DNA of 64,000 nt, from assembly GCF_000381345.1 (NCBI RefSeq), contig NZ_KB906398.1, forward strand, positions 310,001-374,000. Reading direction: 5' to 3'. The stretch is from Deinococcus apachensis DSM 19763. GTDB lineage: Bacteria; Deinococcota; Deinococci; Deinococcales; Deinococcaceae. Below, piece by piece: positions 30,366 through 45,488 of this stretch; positions within the stretch are counted from its first letter, which is position 1, and every line of letters begins with the position of its first letter. Under the pieces are notes generated by a model. That model saw nothing but the letters and a program-made list of their open reading frames with translations. It searched no databases and was not told the origin of the DNA. A program made the translations under genes and the position numbers.

Positions 30366-30513
30366 TAGGCTGGCCGGAACGGCCCGGGTTCCCCGGCGTT
30401 CGGCTTTCCCCCACTCGACGGAGTTGCCCCTTGCGTCCCCTCCCCCTGTAACAGCGATCTGAAGTCTCGTCCCGCCTCTTCTGGCCGGGACGGCTCGCCC
30501 GCAGGGGGAATGT
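30366..30513 (+). promoter_or_regulatory. Candidate leader with attenuator before the ABC-F gene
   Basis: TAGGCT (30366-30371) is a possible -10. In the leader, GGAG (30420-30423) precedes a TTG-started hexapeptide ORF, MRPLPL with TAA at 30449-30451. Its codons 4-6 overlap TCCCCCTG (30441-30448), the exact complement of the ABC-F Shine-Dalgarno stretch CAGGGGGA (30502-30509). A further hairpin (GTCCCG 30469-30474 with CGGGAC 30486-30491) lies between. This resembles ribosome-mediated attenuation, but C-runs are common at this GC content. Confidence 0.4.
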
Positions 30514-32163
30514 GTGTTGTTGCAACTCAGTGGGGTCGCGCGGGGATTTGGCGACCGGACGGTATTCTCCGGGGTGGACCTGGAGATCGGCGCGGGCGAA
30601 CGGCTGGCGCTGATCGGCGAAAACGGCAGCGGGAAGACGACCCTGCTGCGGGTCATGGCGGGCCTGGACGCGCCGGACGCGGGAGCAGTGACGCGGCGGG
30701 GCCGGGTGGCCCTCCTCGCGCAGCATGCCGAGATGGGGGCGGGAACGGTGCTGGAGGCCGTGATGCCGGAGGACTTGCGCCGGACACAGGCGGAGCTGGA
30801 GGCCGCTTCAACCCGGCTGAATGAGGGCAGCGAGGACGCCCTGCTGGCCTTCGCTGACGCGGAGGAAGCCTACCGGAACGCGGGAGGCTACGACTTCGAG
30901 GTGCGGGCGGCGGCGGTGCTGAGCGGCCTGGGGCTGGAGGGGGGCATGGGTGCGGCGCGGCTCTCGGGCGGGCAGATGCGGCGCGTGCTGCTGGCCCGGC
31001 TGCTGCTCTCCCCCGCCGACGTGTACCTGCTCGACGAACCGACGAACCACCTCGACGCGGAGGGGGCGGCCTGGCTGGAGGAGTGGATTGGCGCCTCGAA
31101 CGCCGCCTTCGTCCTCGCCAGCCATGACCGCGCGTTTCTGGACGCGGTGGCGCAGGACACGGCGGAGCTGGAACGGGGACGGCTGACCGTCTATCCCGGC
31201 GGCTACTCGGAGGCGATGAGGCTCAAGGCCACCCTGCGGGAGGCGCAGGCGCGGGACTACGAGGCGTACCGCCGCAAGCGCGCGGCGCTGGACGAGGAGC
31301 GGCGGCGGCAGGCCAGCATCGGCGGGGTGGAGGAAAACCGCCGCCGGGCACGGGACAACGACAAGTTCCTGTCCAGCCACAAGGCGGGGCGGGCGCAGCA
31401 GATCCACTCGGCCCGGGCGAAAGCCATGCAAAAGCAGATCGACCGGCTGGACGAGGGGGCGGCCGAGAAGCCCTTTCAGGACCGCCGCATCCTGCGCCTG
31501 GACCTGCCCCCCGCCCCTCCCGGTCCCGCCGAGGTGCTGACCGTCCGCGACTTGGGGGTGGAGCGCAGTGGGCGACTGGTGCTGTCTGACGTCCGGCTGG
31601 ACGTGCGCCGGGGCGACCGCATCGCTCTGACCGGGCCGAACGGCGGCGGGAAAAGCACGCTGCTCTCGGCCCTGCTCGGGGGGCTTCCGCACACGGGCGA
31701 GGTCCGCTGGGGACCCGGCCTGACCTTATACGCGGCGGGCCAGCACGGCGAGGAACTGGCGGGCCTGGGGACTGTAGGAGAAGCATTGCTGGACGCCAAC
31801 CCGGCTCTGACGCCCCACCAGCTCTACGAGATCGGGGCGCAGGTCGGCCTGCCCGGCGGGCCTGACTTCCCGCTCTCAGGCCTCTCGGGGGGGCAGCGTA
31901 CCCGGCTCAGCCTGGCCCGGCTGGGCGCCACGCGGGCGCAGGTGCTCGTGCTGGATGAACCCACCAACCATCTCGACATCCGGGCGATTGAGGCGCTGGA
32001 AGGACTTTTGCTCGCCTTCCCCGGCACGGTGCTCCTCGCCAGCCACGACCGCGCGCTGGTGGACCGGGTGGCGACGCGGGTGTGGCACGTCGCAGGGGGT
32101 GGGGTGACGGAGGGGCAGATACCCCCGGCTCAGCCGACCCGTGCCCTCTTTCCCGGGTTGTGA
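30514..32163 (+). CDS. ABC-F family ATPase (ribosome-associated)
   Basis: The 549-residue protein has two ABC domains in one chain and no membrane segments, the ABC-F architecture of ribosome-acting translation factors and antibiotic-protection proteins. Domain 1: Walker [10 protein letters not shown] (about 34-42), [18 protein letters not shown]. Linker about 225-315: Arg/Lys/Glu-rich ([20 protein letters not shown]), the region that reaches towards the peptidyl-transferase centre. Domain 2: [31 protein letters not shown] 30514 is preceded by AGGGGG. Whether it is a housekeeping (EttA/Uup-like) or resistance-type factor cannot be settled; the possible attenuator would favour induction by a ribosome-targeting signal. 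Confidence 0.93.
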   Translation: MLLQLSGVARGFGDRTVFSGVDLEIGAGERLALIGENGSGKTTLLRVMAGLDAPDAGAVTRRGRVALLAQHAEMGAGTVLEAVMPEDLRRTQAELEAASTRLNEGSEDALLAFADAEEAYRNAGGYDFEVRAAAVLSGLGLEGGMGAARLSGGQMRRVLLARLLLSPADVYLLDEPTNHLDAEGAAWLEEWIGASNAAFVLASHDRAFLDAVAQDTAELERGRLTVYPGGYSEAMRLKATLREAQARDYEAYRRKRAALDEERRRQASIGGVEENRRRARDNDKFLSSHKAGRAQQIHSARAKAMQKQIDRLDEGAAEKPFQDRRILRLDLPPAPPGPAEVLTVRDLGVERSGRLVLSDVRLDVRRGDRIALTGPNGGGKSTLLSALLGGLPHTGEVRWGPGLTLYAAGQHGEELAGLGTVGEALLDANPALTPHQLYEIGAQVGLPGGPDFPLSGLSGGQRTRLSLARLGATRAQVLVLDEPTNHLDIRAIEALEGLLLAFPGTVLLASHDRALVDRVATRVWHVAGGGVTEGQIPPAQPTRALFPGL

Positions 32164-32270
32164 CGGGCACGGGGAGGCTGCACGTTCTCGGGGTTCTGCT
32201 TGCCCCAGACCAGAACTCCGGGGCCCCCTTGCGGCTCGACCACACCCGTTCCGGAGATACGGGCAGCACG

Positions 32271-32296
32271 AAAAAACCGCCCCGGGAAAGGGGCGG
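32271..32296 (-). terminator. Terminator of the nitroreductase gene
   Basis: On the minus strand, CCGCCCC, a six-base loop and GGGGCGG are followed by TTTTTT. It lies 18 bp past the nitroreductase stop. The 32164-32270 stretch before it holds no gene. Confidence 0.88.
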
Positions 32297-32314
32297 CGTG
32301 TCACCTGATCAGGA

Positions 32315-32935
32315 TCAGTAGAACTTGGTGATGCGGTCGATGCTGTGACGGTGGTGCGGGAAGCCTTCCTCGGCGCGCTTGCCGATGGGGAGGAGCCCGG
32401 CGAACTGCACGTGCTCGGGCAGGCCCAGGAGTTCCTTGACCTTCTGGGGGTCGAAGCCCAGCATGGGCACGGTGTCGTAGCCCAGGCCGCGGGCGGCGAG
32501 CATCAGGAAGGCGAAGGCGAGGTTCGCCTGGGTCAGCGCCCACTGGCCGCGCTGCACGCTGTCCTGGGCCTCGAACTGCTGACGGAAGCGGGCGGCGCGA
32601 ACCTTGATCTGCTCCTCGCCCATGCCGGGGTGGATGGTCTCCTCGGCATTCGCCAGCGTGTCCTCCATGTCGCTGTACACCACGATCACGGCCGGGGCGT
32701 TCGACACCTGGGCCTGTCCGAAGGCAGCCTCCTGAAGCCTGGCCTGAAGCTCCTTGTTCTGCACCACGGCGAAGCGCCAGGTCTGCACGTTGTTCGCGCT
32801 GGGCGCGAGGCTCGCCAGGCGCAGAATCTCGCGCAGGTCGTCCTGGTTCATGGGCTCCTGCACGAACTTGCGGATGCTGCGGCGGGTCTCGATGGCTTCG
32901 CTGACGGGGAGGGTGCGGGTGGTGGTCGCGGTCAT
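32315..32935 (-). CDS. Nitroreductase family protein
   Basis: The 206-residue FMN-dependent oxidoreductase would reduce nitro compounds, quinones or similar electrophiles with NAD(P)H. The flavin-binding N-terminus [34 protein letters not shown] and the C-terminal [22 protein letters not shown] and [11 protein letters not shown] are family hallmarks. It is divergent from an HxlR-family regulator; a -35/-10 pair and a palindrome sit between them. TAACCT (minus strand, 32942-32947) ends 6 nt before ATG 32935, so the mRNA is probably leaderless. The pairing resembles thiol- or quinone-stress nitroreductases controlled by HxlR-type regulators in Bacillus. Confidence 0.92.
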   Translation of the reverse strand: MTATTTRTLPVSEAIETRRSIRKFVQEPMNQDDLREILRLASLAPSANNVQTWRFAVVQNKELQARLQEAAFGQAQVSNAPAVIVVYSDMEDTLANAEETIHPGMGEEQIKVRAARFRQQFEAQDSVQRGQWALTQANLAFAFLMLAARGLGYDTVPMLGFDPQKVKELLGLPEHVQFAGLLPIGKRAEEGFPHHRHSIDRITKFY

Positions 32936-32941
32936 GGCAGA

Positions 32942-32970
32942 AGGTTATCTCTTCTACTTTGAAAAGTCAA
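32942..32970 (-). promoter_or_regulatory. Nitroreductase promoter with embedded palindrome
   Basis: On the minus strand, TTGACT (32965-32970) and TAACCT (32942-32947) are 17 bp apart. The near-perfect palindrome ACTTTGAAAAGT (32956-32967) lies between and overlaps the -35, a natural repressor position. The adjacent HxlR protein is the obvious candidate to bind it. Confidence 0.65.
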
Positions 32971-33022
32971 GTGATGTGATTTGCCTCCCAGTTTATCCCG
33001 GCCGAAGGTGTACGATGGGGCC

Positions 33023-33369
<347 letters not shown>

Positions 33370-33373
<4 letters not shown>

Positions 33374-33576
33374 CCGCCTTCCTGATCTTTATCGTGCTGC
33401 CGGTCGCGTTGATCGTGCTGTCCCTCTATATCCGCCCAGCCAAGCGCGACCCGCAAGCCGGGGACGTGCTGGGGGCCAGCCTGGCCGCCGGGGGGATGTT
33501 CGGCGGGCACGGCCTCTCTCCGGACGAGCGAAGCATCCCAGAAGAAACCGAGCCGGTCCGCTTCAACCTCGACTGA
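33370..33576 (+). CDS. Small single-span membrane protein, unknown function
   Basis: This 68-residue protein has one membrane helix (about residues 3-21, [18 protein letters not shown]), then a short basic stretch and a Gly-rich and acidic tail. I recognise no family. ATG overlaps the HxlR stop (ATGA), so the two are very likely co-translated. It could be an envelope component in the same stress response, but no motif says so. Confidence 0.6.
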
Positions 33577-33646
33577 CCATGTCAGAACAATGCCCCGGTG
33601 TGAGACGCGATGAGCAGCGCGGCGTCCGCCGGGGCGAATTCGTCTC

Positions 33647-34099
<453 letters not shown>

Positions 34100-34176
34100 G
34101 TCAGGCAGTCTGCGCCCGGCGCCACCCCCGCCGCGTTGAGGCTCGCTTAACGTCGAGGCAAAGCTAGACTGGCCCC

Positions 34177-35031
<855 letters not shown>

Positions 35032-35041
35032 GGTCTGGGGC

Positions 35042-36754
<1,713 letters not shown>

Positions 36755-36970
36755 TGGAGTTCCTTGCGCCGCACGAGGACGGCGTATTTATCTTTTCTCC
36801 CTCCTTGTGGGGGAGGGGGGTGGCAAGCGCCAGCTTGCCCTGCTGTCTGATTGAGAGAGGAATGCCTGGGCACTCTGACTGGCCTTCGGACACCGTGCCC
36901 GCTCACCCCCTCCCAGCCTCCCCCCTCAAGGGAGGGGTTTTAGGGCCGATGGGGCAACCATCTTCCCCCC

Positions 36971-37873
36971 TCACGCCCGGACCACGGCCCCGCGCAGTTC
37001 CCACCACGCCTGCGGAAGCATGAGCAGCTTGCGGGTGCCGCTGACGTGGGCGCGGCGGCGGAAGTTGTCGAAGTCGCCGCGAGCGAGGTCGTCCAGAATC
37101 CCCTCGTACGAGCGGGCGGCGGCCTGCACCGCGAGGCGGGCGCTGCCATGCAGGCAGGGAATGCCCTGCCGGCCCTCGGCGTACCACTCGCGGGCGAGGT
37201 CGGAGAGGTGGCGCATCAGCGCGCGGTATTCGGGCGTGACCGTGCCGCCCTCCAGCATGGCGCGCGTCACGCCGTACTCGCCGAGCAGCGCGTGGGGGAG
37301 GTACACCCGGCCGCGCTCCAGGTCCTCACCCACGTCACGCAGGATGTTGGTGAGCTGCATTGCCTGGCCAAGCCGCAGGGCGTGGTGCAGGGTGCGCTCA
37401 CCGCCCGAGTAGCCGCAGATGGGCGCGATCATGAAGCCCACCACGCCCGCCACCCGGCGGCAGTACAGGTCGAGGTCGTCCCGGGTGCGGTAAGGGTGGC
37501 CGTGCAAATCCATCTTCAGCCCCTCGTGCAACTCCTCGAAGGCGGCGAGGGGAATGGGCCAGTGGGCAGCGGCCCAGGCGAGCGCCGTGTCCACGGGGTG
37601 GGGACCCGGTTCGCCCGCGAAGGCCGCTCGCACCCGCGTCCACCACTCGACGAGTTCGCGTTCGGCGCTCGTGCCCTCCCCCTCGTCCACGATGTCGTCC
37701 CCGGCCCGGCAGGCGGCGTAGACGGCCCATACGGCCGCGCGCTGCCGGGCCGGAAAGAAGCGCGACCCCAGGTAGAAGGTCTGACTGTGCTGCCGTGTCA
37801 CGTCCCGGCAGTGGGCGACCGCCTCGGCCGGAGGGGGCGGTGGCGCGGAGGACGGGAAGGCAGCATGGGGCAC
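36971..37873 (-). CDS. crtB: Phytoene synthase
   Basis: Prenyl transferase that joins two geranylgeranyl diphosphates to make phytoene; about 300 residues. The two Mg-binding aspartate-rich motifs are [11 protein letters not shown] (near 60-70) and [18 protein letters not shown] (near 185-200); [17 protein letters not shown] precedes the first and [11 protein letters not shown] is strictly family. I choose GTG 37873 with AGAGG upstream; the in-frame extension before it is Arg/Pro-rich and overlaps the neighbouring methyltransferase gene. The exact start is uncertain by some residues. Next to crtI, as in other Deinococcus. Confidence 0.92.
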   Translation of the reverse strand: MPHAAFPSSAPPPPPAEAVAHCRDVTRQHSQTFYLGSRFFPARQRAAVWAVYAACRAGDDIVDEGEGTSAERELVEWWTRVRAAFAGEPGPHPVDTALAWAAAHWPIPLAAFEELHEGLKMDLHGHPYRTRDDLDLYCRRVAGVVGFMIAPICGYSGGERTLHHALRLGQAMQLTNILRDVGEDLERGRVYLPHALLGEYGVTRAMLEGGTVTPEYRALMRHLSDLAREWYAEGRQGIPCLHGSARLAVQAAARSYEGILDDLARGDFDNFRRRAHVSGTRKLLMLPQAWWELRGAVVRA

Positions 37874-37970
37874 AGTTGGAAACCTCTGTCTGCGAGTGTA
37901 CGGGGGCGGCGAGGGGGAAAAGTCACGCTTTCTTACAGACACCTTACGGCCACGCGGCCTGCTGGGAGCC

Positions 37971-38648
37971 TCAGGTCGCAACTTTCACGTACCGCTCGAA
38001 CACGACCGCCCCGGCCCGCAGCCAGTCCGTCCGTGTCCAGCCCGGGAGTTGCCGTGCCACCCAGGCGGGGTCGGGGAAGGTCAGGCCACCCAGGGCCGGG
38101 AGCGAGAGGAGGCGCTGGAGGGGGCCGCCCGTCCGCCCCAGGTACATCAGCCAGAGTTGGCCGCCGGGGCGCGTCAGCCGGGACATTTCCGCCAGAAAGC
38201 GGGCCGGATCGTGCGTCTCGTTCAGGGTCGCGCCGACCGTCACCCCGTCAAAGCTCGCCTCCGGCAACCCGCTCGCCTCCAGGTTGGTGAGGTACCAGTC
38301 GATGTTCCCCTCCCCCTCCCGCCGCCGCGCCCCGGCCAGCATGGGGGCACTGAGATCGGCGGCGAGGACCCGGCAGCCCGCTCGGGCAAGTACGCCTGCG
38401 TAAAACCCGGTGCTGGTGCCCGCGTCCAGCCAGAACTCACCGGGTCGGGGACGACACAGACCGAGGAACAGCTTCGCCTCACGTTCCAGCGGGAAAGGCT
38501 GCCCCGAGAGCCACGTTATAGACCGTGCCCGCCACGCCGCGTAGCCCAGAGCCGTCATCGGCCAGAGGTTGCTGCGCTGGGCCGGGGTGAGCCCCAGCTC
38601 GGGGTTCAGGTTTTCTTGGCTCTGGCGCGGGCTGCTCACGGGGTTCAT
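37971..38648 (-). CDS. SAM-dependent methyltransferase, class I
   Basis: The 225-residue protein has the Rossmann methyltransferase order: motif [20 protein letters not shown] near 73-91, [16 protein letters not shown] as the SAM-ribose acidic strand, [14 protein letters not shown] and [15 protein letters not shown]. The loop GTSTG replaces the commoner GCGTG. ATG 38648 (MNPVSSPRQ) is chosen; 21 further codons upstream would overlap the divergent gene's leader. It is 97 bp upstream of crtB on the same strand, so it may be co-transcribed with the carotenoid genes, but the methylated substrate is unknown. Confidence 0.85.
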   Translation of the reverse strand: MNPVSSPRQSQENLNPELGLTPAQRSNLWPMTALGYAAWRARSITWLSGQPFPLEREAKLFLGLCRPRPGEFWLDAGTSTGFYAGVLARAGCRVLAADLSAPMLAGARRREGEGNIDWYLTNLEASGLPEASFDGVTVGATLNETHDPARFLAEMSRLTRPGGQLWLMYLGRTGGPLQRLLSLPALGGLTFPDPAWVARQLPGWTRTDWLRAGAVVFERYVKVAT

Positions 38649-38696
38649 TATGCTGGGCAGGACTGTCCCGCCTCGGTGGGATTTGCCGGAGGATGT

Positions 38697-39842
38697 ATGC
38701 AAGAAGAACACAAGAGCATGGGGGGGGCGCTGGTCGACGTGTTCGACGCGGCGCTCACGCTCGTCAAGACTGAGGTCCGCGCGCTGCTGCGGCAGGTGGG
38801 AAACGTCGCCAAGGCCAAGGGCATCGGCGTGGTGCTGCTGCTCGCGTCGGTCGGCCCGCTGGTGCTGGGCCTGATCTTCCTGATCCTGGCGGTGTTCTAC
38901 GGCCTGATCCGGCTGGGGCTGGGGGCCTGGGCCGCTGCCCTGCTGATCGCCCTGGTGGCCTTCGCACTGACCGGCGCTCTGATCATGATCGGCCTGCGGC
39001 GCCTGGGCACGGAGGTTCCGCGCGACGACGAGGAACAGCGCCCCAACCGCCCCCTGACCGAAGACGAGCAGCTTGAGGCCCAGTACCAGGCCGAGCAGGC
39101 GGCGAAGCGGCAGGGGGCTTCCTCGGGCTCCGGCGGTTCCGTGTCCACCCAGTCCAGCACCTACCAGTCGGGCACCCAGGCCCGGACCGCCGTCAACCTG
39201 AGCACCGGGGAGACCCGGCCTCTTTCCTCCGGCGCCCGCTCCTCCGGCTCACTGACCTCCAGCACGGGGTCCGTGGGTGGGGATACCCGGCACCCCAGCA
39301 GCGAGCCGGGAGGCGTGCAGGGCAGCATGGGGCAGGGCGGCGGCGTCGCGACCGACACCCCCGACCAGCGCCAGAACGTGAGGAGTGACGGCCTGCAACA
39401 CACTGGCACCGCCGCCAATGCCACCGCCGCCCAGATGGAGCAGGACCGGCAGCGCGGGGTTGTGCGTCCGGGGTTCGACACCTCCGGCTTCACCTCAGGC
39501 GACCCGGGCGTGAATGCCAGCGACCGGGGGGCGGGGGTCAAGACACCGCTCACCGAGCGCTTCGGGGAGTCGCAGGGCACCGCACTGCGTGGCACCGACG
39601 CGGGCGAGGTGCGCCTGCCCGTGTACGAGGCGACCGAGGACGGCGAGCCGCAGGTGTACGGCAGCGGCCTGAACAAGAAGCTCGACGGCTCGGAGACGCA
39701 CGACGCGGGGGCCGGGGGGCACAGTGGCCACAACAAGCCCGACCCCAACATCCAGCGCCCGGTCGTGCTGAAAGACGAGCCCGGCATCGAGGTCAGCACG
39801 GCGCCTACCTTCCAGGAAGACATGAAAAAGGAGGGGTACTGA
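38697..39842 (+). CDS. Holin-X/DUF1469-type membrane protein with long disordered tail
   Basis: Residues 1-110 match the Phage_holin_3_6/actinobacterial holin-X pattern: an amphipathic segment ([28 protein letters not shown]) and two membrane helices (about 42-70 and 78-101). Such proteins are usually chromosomal envelope proteins, not phage lysis proteins. Here about 270 further residues follow, rich in Ser, Gly, Thr and Gln, probably disordered; a conserved-looking end contains [26 protein letters not shown] precedes ATG 38697. The stop overlaps the next gene as TGATG. At 381 residues it is nearly three times the usual length. Confidence 0.78.
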   Translation: MQEEHKSMGGALVDVFDAALTLVKTEVRALLRQVGNVAKAKGIGVVLLLASVGPLVLGLIFLILAVFYGLIRLGLGAWAAALLIALVAFALTGALIMIGLRRLGTEVPRDDEEQRPNRPLTEDEQLEAQYQAEQAAKRQGASSGSGGSVSTQSSTYQSGTQARTAVNLSTGETRPLSSGARSSGSLTSSTGSVGGDTRHPSSEPGGVQGSMGQGGGVATDTPDQRQNVRSDGLQHTGTAANATAAQMEQDRQRGVVRPGFDTSGFTSGDPGVNASDRGAGVKTPLTERFGESQGTALRGTDAGEVRLPVYEATEDGEPQVYGSGLNKKLDGSETHDAGAGGHSGHNKPDPNIQRPVVLKDEPGIEVSTAPTFQEDMKKEGY

Positions 39843-40519
39843 TGACGGGGTACCGCAACGAGCGCGAGGAGGCCCGCGCCCGCCTGAAGGCCAGCGTGGA
39901 TGCCCTGGCCGAGCGCACCAACCTTCAGGTGCAGATGCAGAAAGAGCCCCTCAAGATGCTGGGCGGGGCCTCGGCGGTGGGGGCGCTACTCGGTGTGGTG
40001 ATCGGGCGGCAGTTCAAGCGCACGAAGAAGGTCTACGTGGATGTGGACAGCCCCATCAAGCACCAGAAGGCCCTGATCAAGGCCCAGCAGAAGCAGCAGG
40101 GCAAGGGCGGGGTGGGGGGTGCCCTGATCGCCACGGCGACCACCCTGGCCTTCAAGGTCCTCAACGACCGGGTGATCACGCCACGTCTGGAGGAGATGGC
40201 GAACAACCTGCTGGAGCGCGCGGGGCAGGAGTCGGGGCAAAAGGGTGCCCAGAAGCCCGGGGGGGCAGCGAGCGTGACCAGCGCCCCCCGCCTCCCCAGC
40301 CGGAGCCCGGCGGCTTCCCCCAGCGCGGGCGGGACGGCCAGCTTCCTGAAACGCGACCAGGGGGGCGAGGCCGACGACGCGGCGCGCACCGGGGTCCCAG
40401 GGGGACAGAGCACGCCGGGCACCGGCAGCAGCGTCGCCACCCCGACGAGCACGGTGGTCGCCAAGGCGCAGGGCAGCCCCATCGATCCGCAGGAAAAGGC
40501 CAATCCCAACATCCGCTGA
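39842..40519 (+). CDS. DUF3618-like membrane-associated protein, partner of the holin-X protein
   Basis: The 225-residue protein begins with a charged helix ([23 protein letters not shown]), then a Gly-rich hydrophobic segment ([20 protein letters not shown], about 39-58) typical of DUF3618/YtxH-like proteins. A second hydrophobic stretch ([19 protein letters not shown]) follows near 90-108, and the last 90 residues are Ser/Pro/Gly-rich. Its final PNIR echoes the PNIQR of the upstream protein. The two genes overlap by one base (TGATG) and end at a shared terminator. The pair likely acts together at the membrane; the function is unknown. Confidence 0.75.
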   Translation: MTGYRNEREEARARLKASVDALAERTNLQVQMQKEPLKMLGGASAVGALLGVVIGRQFKRTKKVYVDVDSPIKHQKALIKAQQKQQGKGGVGGALIATATTLAFKVLNDRVITPRLEEMANNLLERAGQESGQKGAQKPGGAASVTSAPRLPSRSPAASPSAGGTASFLKRDQGGEADDAARTGVPGGQSTPGTGSSVATPTSTVVAKAQGSPIDPQEKANPNIR

Positions 40520-40534
40520 GCCCCGTCCCCCTTG

Positions 40535-40566
40535 CCCGGCCTCCCCATGTAGGAAGGCCGGGTTTT
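40535..40566 (+). terminator. Terminator after the holin-X/DUF3618 pair
   Basis: CCCGGCCT (40535-40542) and AGGCCGGG (40555-40562) form an 8-bp stem followed by TTTT. It lies 15 bp after the stop codon. Confidence 0.9.
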
Positions 40567-40579
40567 GTGTGCCCCTTTC

Positions 40580-40595
40580 TGATAACGCGCGATCA
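40580..40595. promoter_or_regulatory. Palindrome over the promoter of the Fur-family gene
   Basis: TGATAACGCGCGATCA has TGAT/ATCA arms around a CGCG-containing centre and lies at the expected -35 position, 7 bp before the -10 TAGCCT (40603-40608). It is a candidate autoregulatory operator for the downstream Fur-family protein. Confidence 0.35.
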
Positions 40596-40614
40596 GGTCT
40601 GCTAGCCTGGCCCC

Positions 40615-41010
<396 letters not shown>

Positions 41011-41061
41011 CCCTTCCGCACCGTCCCTGCTACCCTTCTCCCTAGCTCCCGCGTGGAGCGA

Positions 41062-41185
<124 letters not shown>

Positions 41186-41206
41186 AAGGTCACGCGGACG
41201 ATTTAG

Positions 41207-43641
<2,435 letters not shown>

Positions 43642-43977
43642 GGCCTTCACCTCGCGCGTTCCCCAGCGAACCTATTCACGTGGCCTGAAGTGCGTCCAAC
43701 CAAATCGAACACAGGAGACAGAGGGCCACTCCTCCCCTTCCCCAAATTCGTCCCGGACCCAACTGGGAGGCGGAATCCTCGCCTCACCCAGAGGGACGAC
43801 AACGTGGCGTAACCCCGTTCCCGGCCCGGCATCTGGGGTACTCTTCGCCTGCCCCCGCCGCGCCTGGAAGTGGGTCGGCCAAGTGGTTTTTCATCTTTCT
43901 GCTGGTCTTCGGCCGTCCGGGCAGGCATAGTGGTGGGGTTGACCAGGTCCCGCCGGGGACCTGCCGGGGTGACATCT
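43642..43977. other. 336-bp gap with a hairpin before the first glycosyltransferase
   Basis: I find no gene here. Near the right end CAGGTCCC (43944-43951) and GGGACCTG (43956-43963) form a perfect 8-bp hairpin with a 4-nt loop, 14 nt before the GTG start. It is in a position to affect ribosome binding. No metabolite aptamer is recognised. Confidence 0.55.
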
Positions 43978-45342
43978 GTGAACACGATCTTCTCCGTGCT
44001 GGACGTGATTGGCCTGCTGTTGTTCGTGCTGTTCGCCACGCAGCAGACCCTGAGTGCTCTTAAGCGCCGCCCCCGCCCGCCCGTTCGGGAGACCGGGGTG
44101 GGGCTGACGTTTCTGATCCCCGCCCTGAACGAGGCCGCCGTAATCGGCGCGACACTGGAAAACCTGCGCGCCACCGTCCCGGGTGCCCGCCTGGTCGTCA
44201 TCGACGACGCCAGCGACGACGGCACCGACCGCATCGTGGCCGAGTTCGCCGCCCGCGACCCGGCGGTCACCCTGCTGCGGCGCGAGTTCCCGAACGCCCG
44301 CCAGAACAAGGGCCGGGCGATGAACTGGGCGGTGGCCCGGTTGCTGCGGGAAAGCCCCCTGGCCGGGCGCGATCTGGAGAACGAGGTCTTCGTGGTCCTG
44401 GACGCCGATGGGCGAATCGGCCCGGACTTTGCGCCCCAGGTCCGGGGCGCTTTTGCCGACCCCCTGGTGATGGCCGCGCAGGGCTGGATGCGTTTCCGGC
44501 ACACCGGCGCCCCGGGCGGGCTGCGGGGGGTGTGGTCCCGCATGCTGCTCTTCCAGCAGGACCTGGAGACCTTCATCGTGGGGCATATTCAGCGGGTGCG
44601 CGCTCTGGGGCACACCGTCGCGCTGACGGGCAACGGCCAGTGCATGCGCGCGAGCTACGTGGCGGCGCAGCTCGCGCGGAGGGCCGAGCCCTGGCCCGAC
44701 GTGCTGCTGGAGGATTTTGCCAGCGCTGTCGAGGTGCGATTGCACGACCCACGCTGGAAGGTGGCGCTGCTCACCGCCCGGGTTCACCAGCAGGGCATGG
44801 TGGACCTGGGGCACCTGATCCGGCAGCGGGCGCGCTGGACGCAGGGGGCGATGCAGTGCCTGGGCTATCTGCCGCGGCTGTGGCGCTCCCCCGCCCACCC
44901 CGTCACGCGGCTGGACTTCAGCTACTTCATCCTGGCGCCCTGGTTGAACCTGTTTTTCATCCTGTCGCTGCTCAGCCAGCCTGCCCGGCGTCTGCTGGGT
45001 GGTCAGGGGCTGGCCTGGCCCGCGTGGCTGGGGGTCGTCCTCACGGTGCTCCCGCTCCTCCTGCAGCTCAACTGGGCCGCGCGCTACCGCGCCGACCGGG
45101 GGCTCTCGTGGTGGGCGGTGCCGTACACCCTGCTGAGCCTGCCGGTGTACACGGCGGCCCTGCTGTGCAGCATGCCGCTGGCGTACTACAACCACTTCAC
45201 CGGCCGCAAGGGGTGGTACAAGAGCGTGCGCCACGACGAATCGGTGCCGGGTTCGCAGGGGACCCCCCAGCCGCTGGCGGACGAGCCAGTTCCGCACCTT
45301 CACGGCCGGGAACGCCTCCAGGTTGGGGCCTCCGGCGACTAA
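43978..45342 (+). CDS. Membrane glycosyltransferase, family 2
   Basis: The 454-residue processive-type GT2 enzyme has an N-terminal membrane helix (about 3-22), a cytoplasmic GT-A domain and three or four C-terminal helices (about 315-410). Catalytic signs: [32 protein letters not shown], the metal-binding VLDADGRIG, the acceptor acid in VLLEDFAS and the QRARWTQG form of QxxRW. These motifs occur in enzymes that polymerise or transfer sugars across the membrane. GTG 43978 (GGGTGA 5 nt upstream) is my choice; GTG 43969 is also possible. Paralogous to the next gene. The product (exopolysaccharide or glycolipid) is unknown. Confidence 0.88.
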   Translation: MNTIFSVLDVIGLLLFVLFATQQTLSALKRRPRPPVRETGVGLTFLIPALNEAAVIGATLENLRATVPGARLVVIDDASDDGTDRIVAEFAARDPAVTLLRREFPNARQNKGRAMNWAVARLLRESPLAGRDLENEVFVVLDADGRIGPDFAPQVRGAFADPLVMAAQGWMRFRHTGAPGGLRGVWSRMLLFQQDLETFIVGHIQRVRALGHTVALTGNGQCMRASYVAAQLARRAEPWPDVLLEDFASAVEVRLHDPRWKVALLTARVHQQGMVDLGHLIRQRARWTQGAMQCLGYLPRLWRSPAHPVTRLDFSYFILAPWLNLFFILSLLSQPARRLLGGQGLAWPAWLGVVLTVLPLLLQLNWAARYRADRGLSWWAVPYTLLSLPVYTAALLCSMPLAYYNHFTGRKGWYKSVRHDESVPGSQGTPQPLADEPVPHLHGRERLQVGASGD

Positions 45343-45358
45343 CCGCCGCAACGAGAAA

Positions 45359-45389
45359 AGGGGACCGGGTCTGCGCGCCGTGGTCCCCT
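45359..45389 (+). terminator. Hairpin between the two glycosyltransferase genes
   Basis: AGGGGACC (45359-45366) and GGTCCCCT (45382-45389) pair over 8 bp around a 15-nt loop; CTGCTTT follows. A weak or partial terminator, so the second gene may be expressed at a lower level or from its own promoter. Confidence 0.6.
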
Positions 45390-45488
45390 CTGCTTTGGGC
45401 AAGTAGGAAAAGATACGGGGTTCGGGACGCGGACCCGCCAAGCTGCGCGGGAGAGGACGTTCCCAAAGCCCCTCCTGGAGGACGGAAC

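Noticed and set aside
36755..36970. Possible mobile or regulatory element between crtB and crtI
   Set aside because: It contains several C-run/G-run hairpins but no frame, no conserved motif and no clear link to a gene; treated as ordinary intergenic sequence.
37896..38696. Upstream extension of the holin-X gene on the plus strand
   Set aside because: The frame stays open by chance opposite the methyltransferase gene; GGAGG and the family-like N-terminus point to ATG 38697.
38697..40519. Prophage remnant suggested by the holin-type domain
   Set aside because: No other phage genes, integrase or attachment site nearby; this holin-X family is usually chromosomal.
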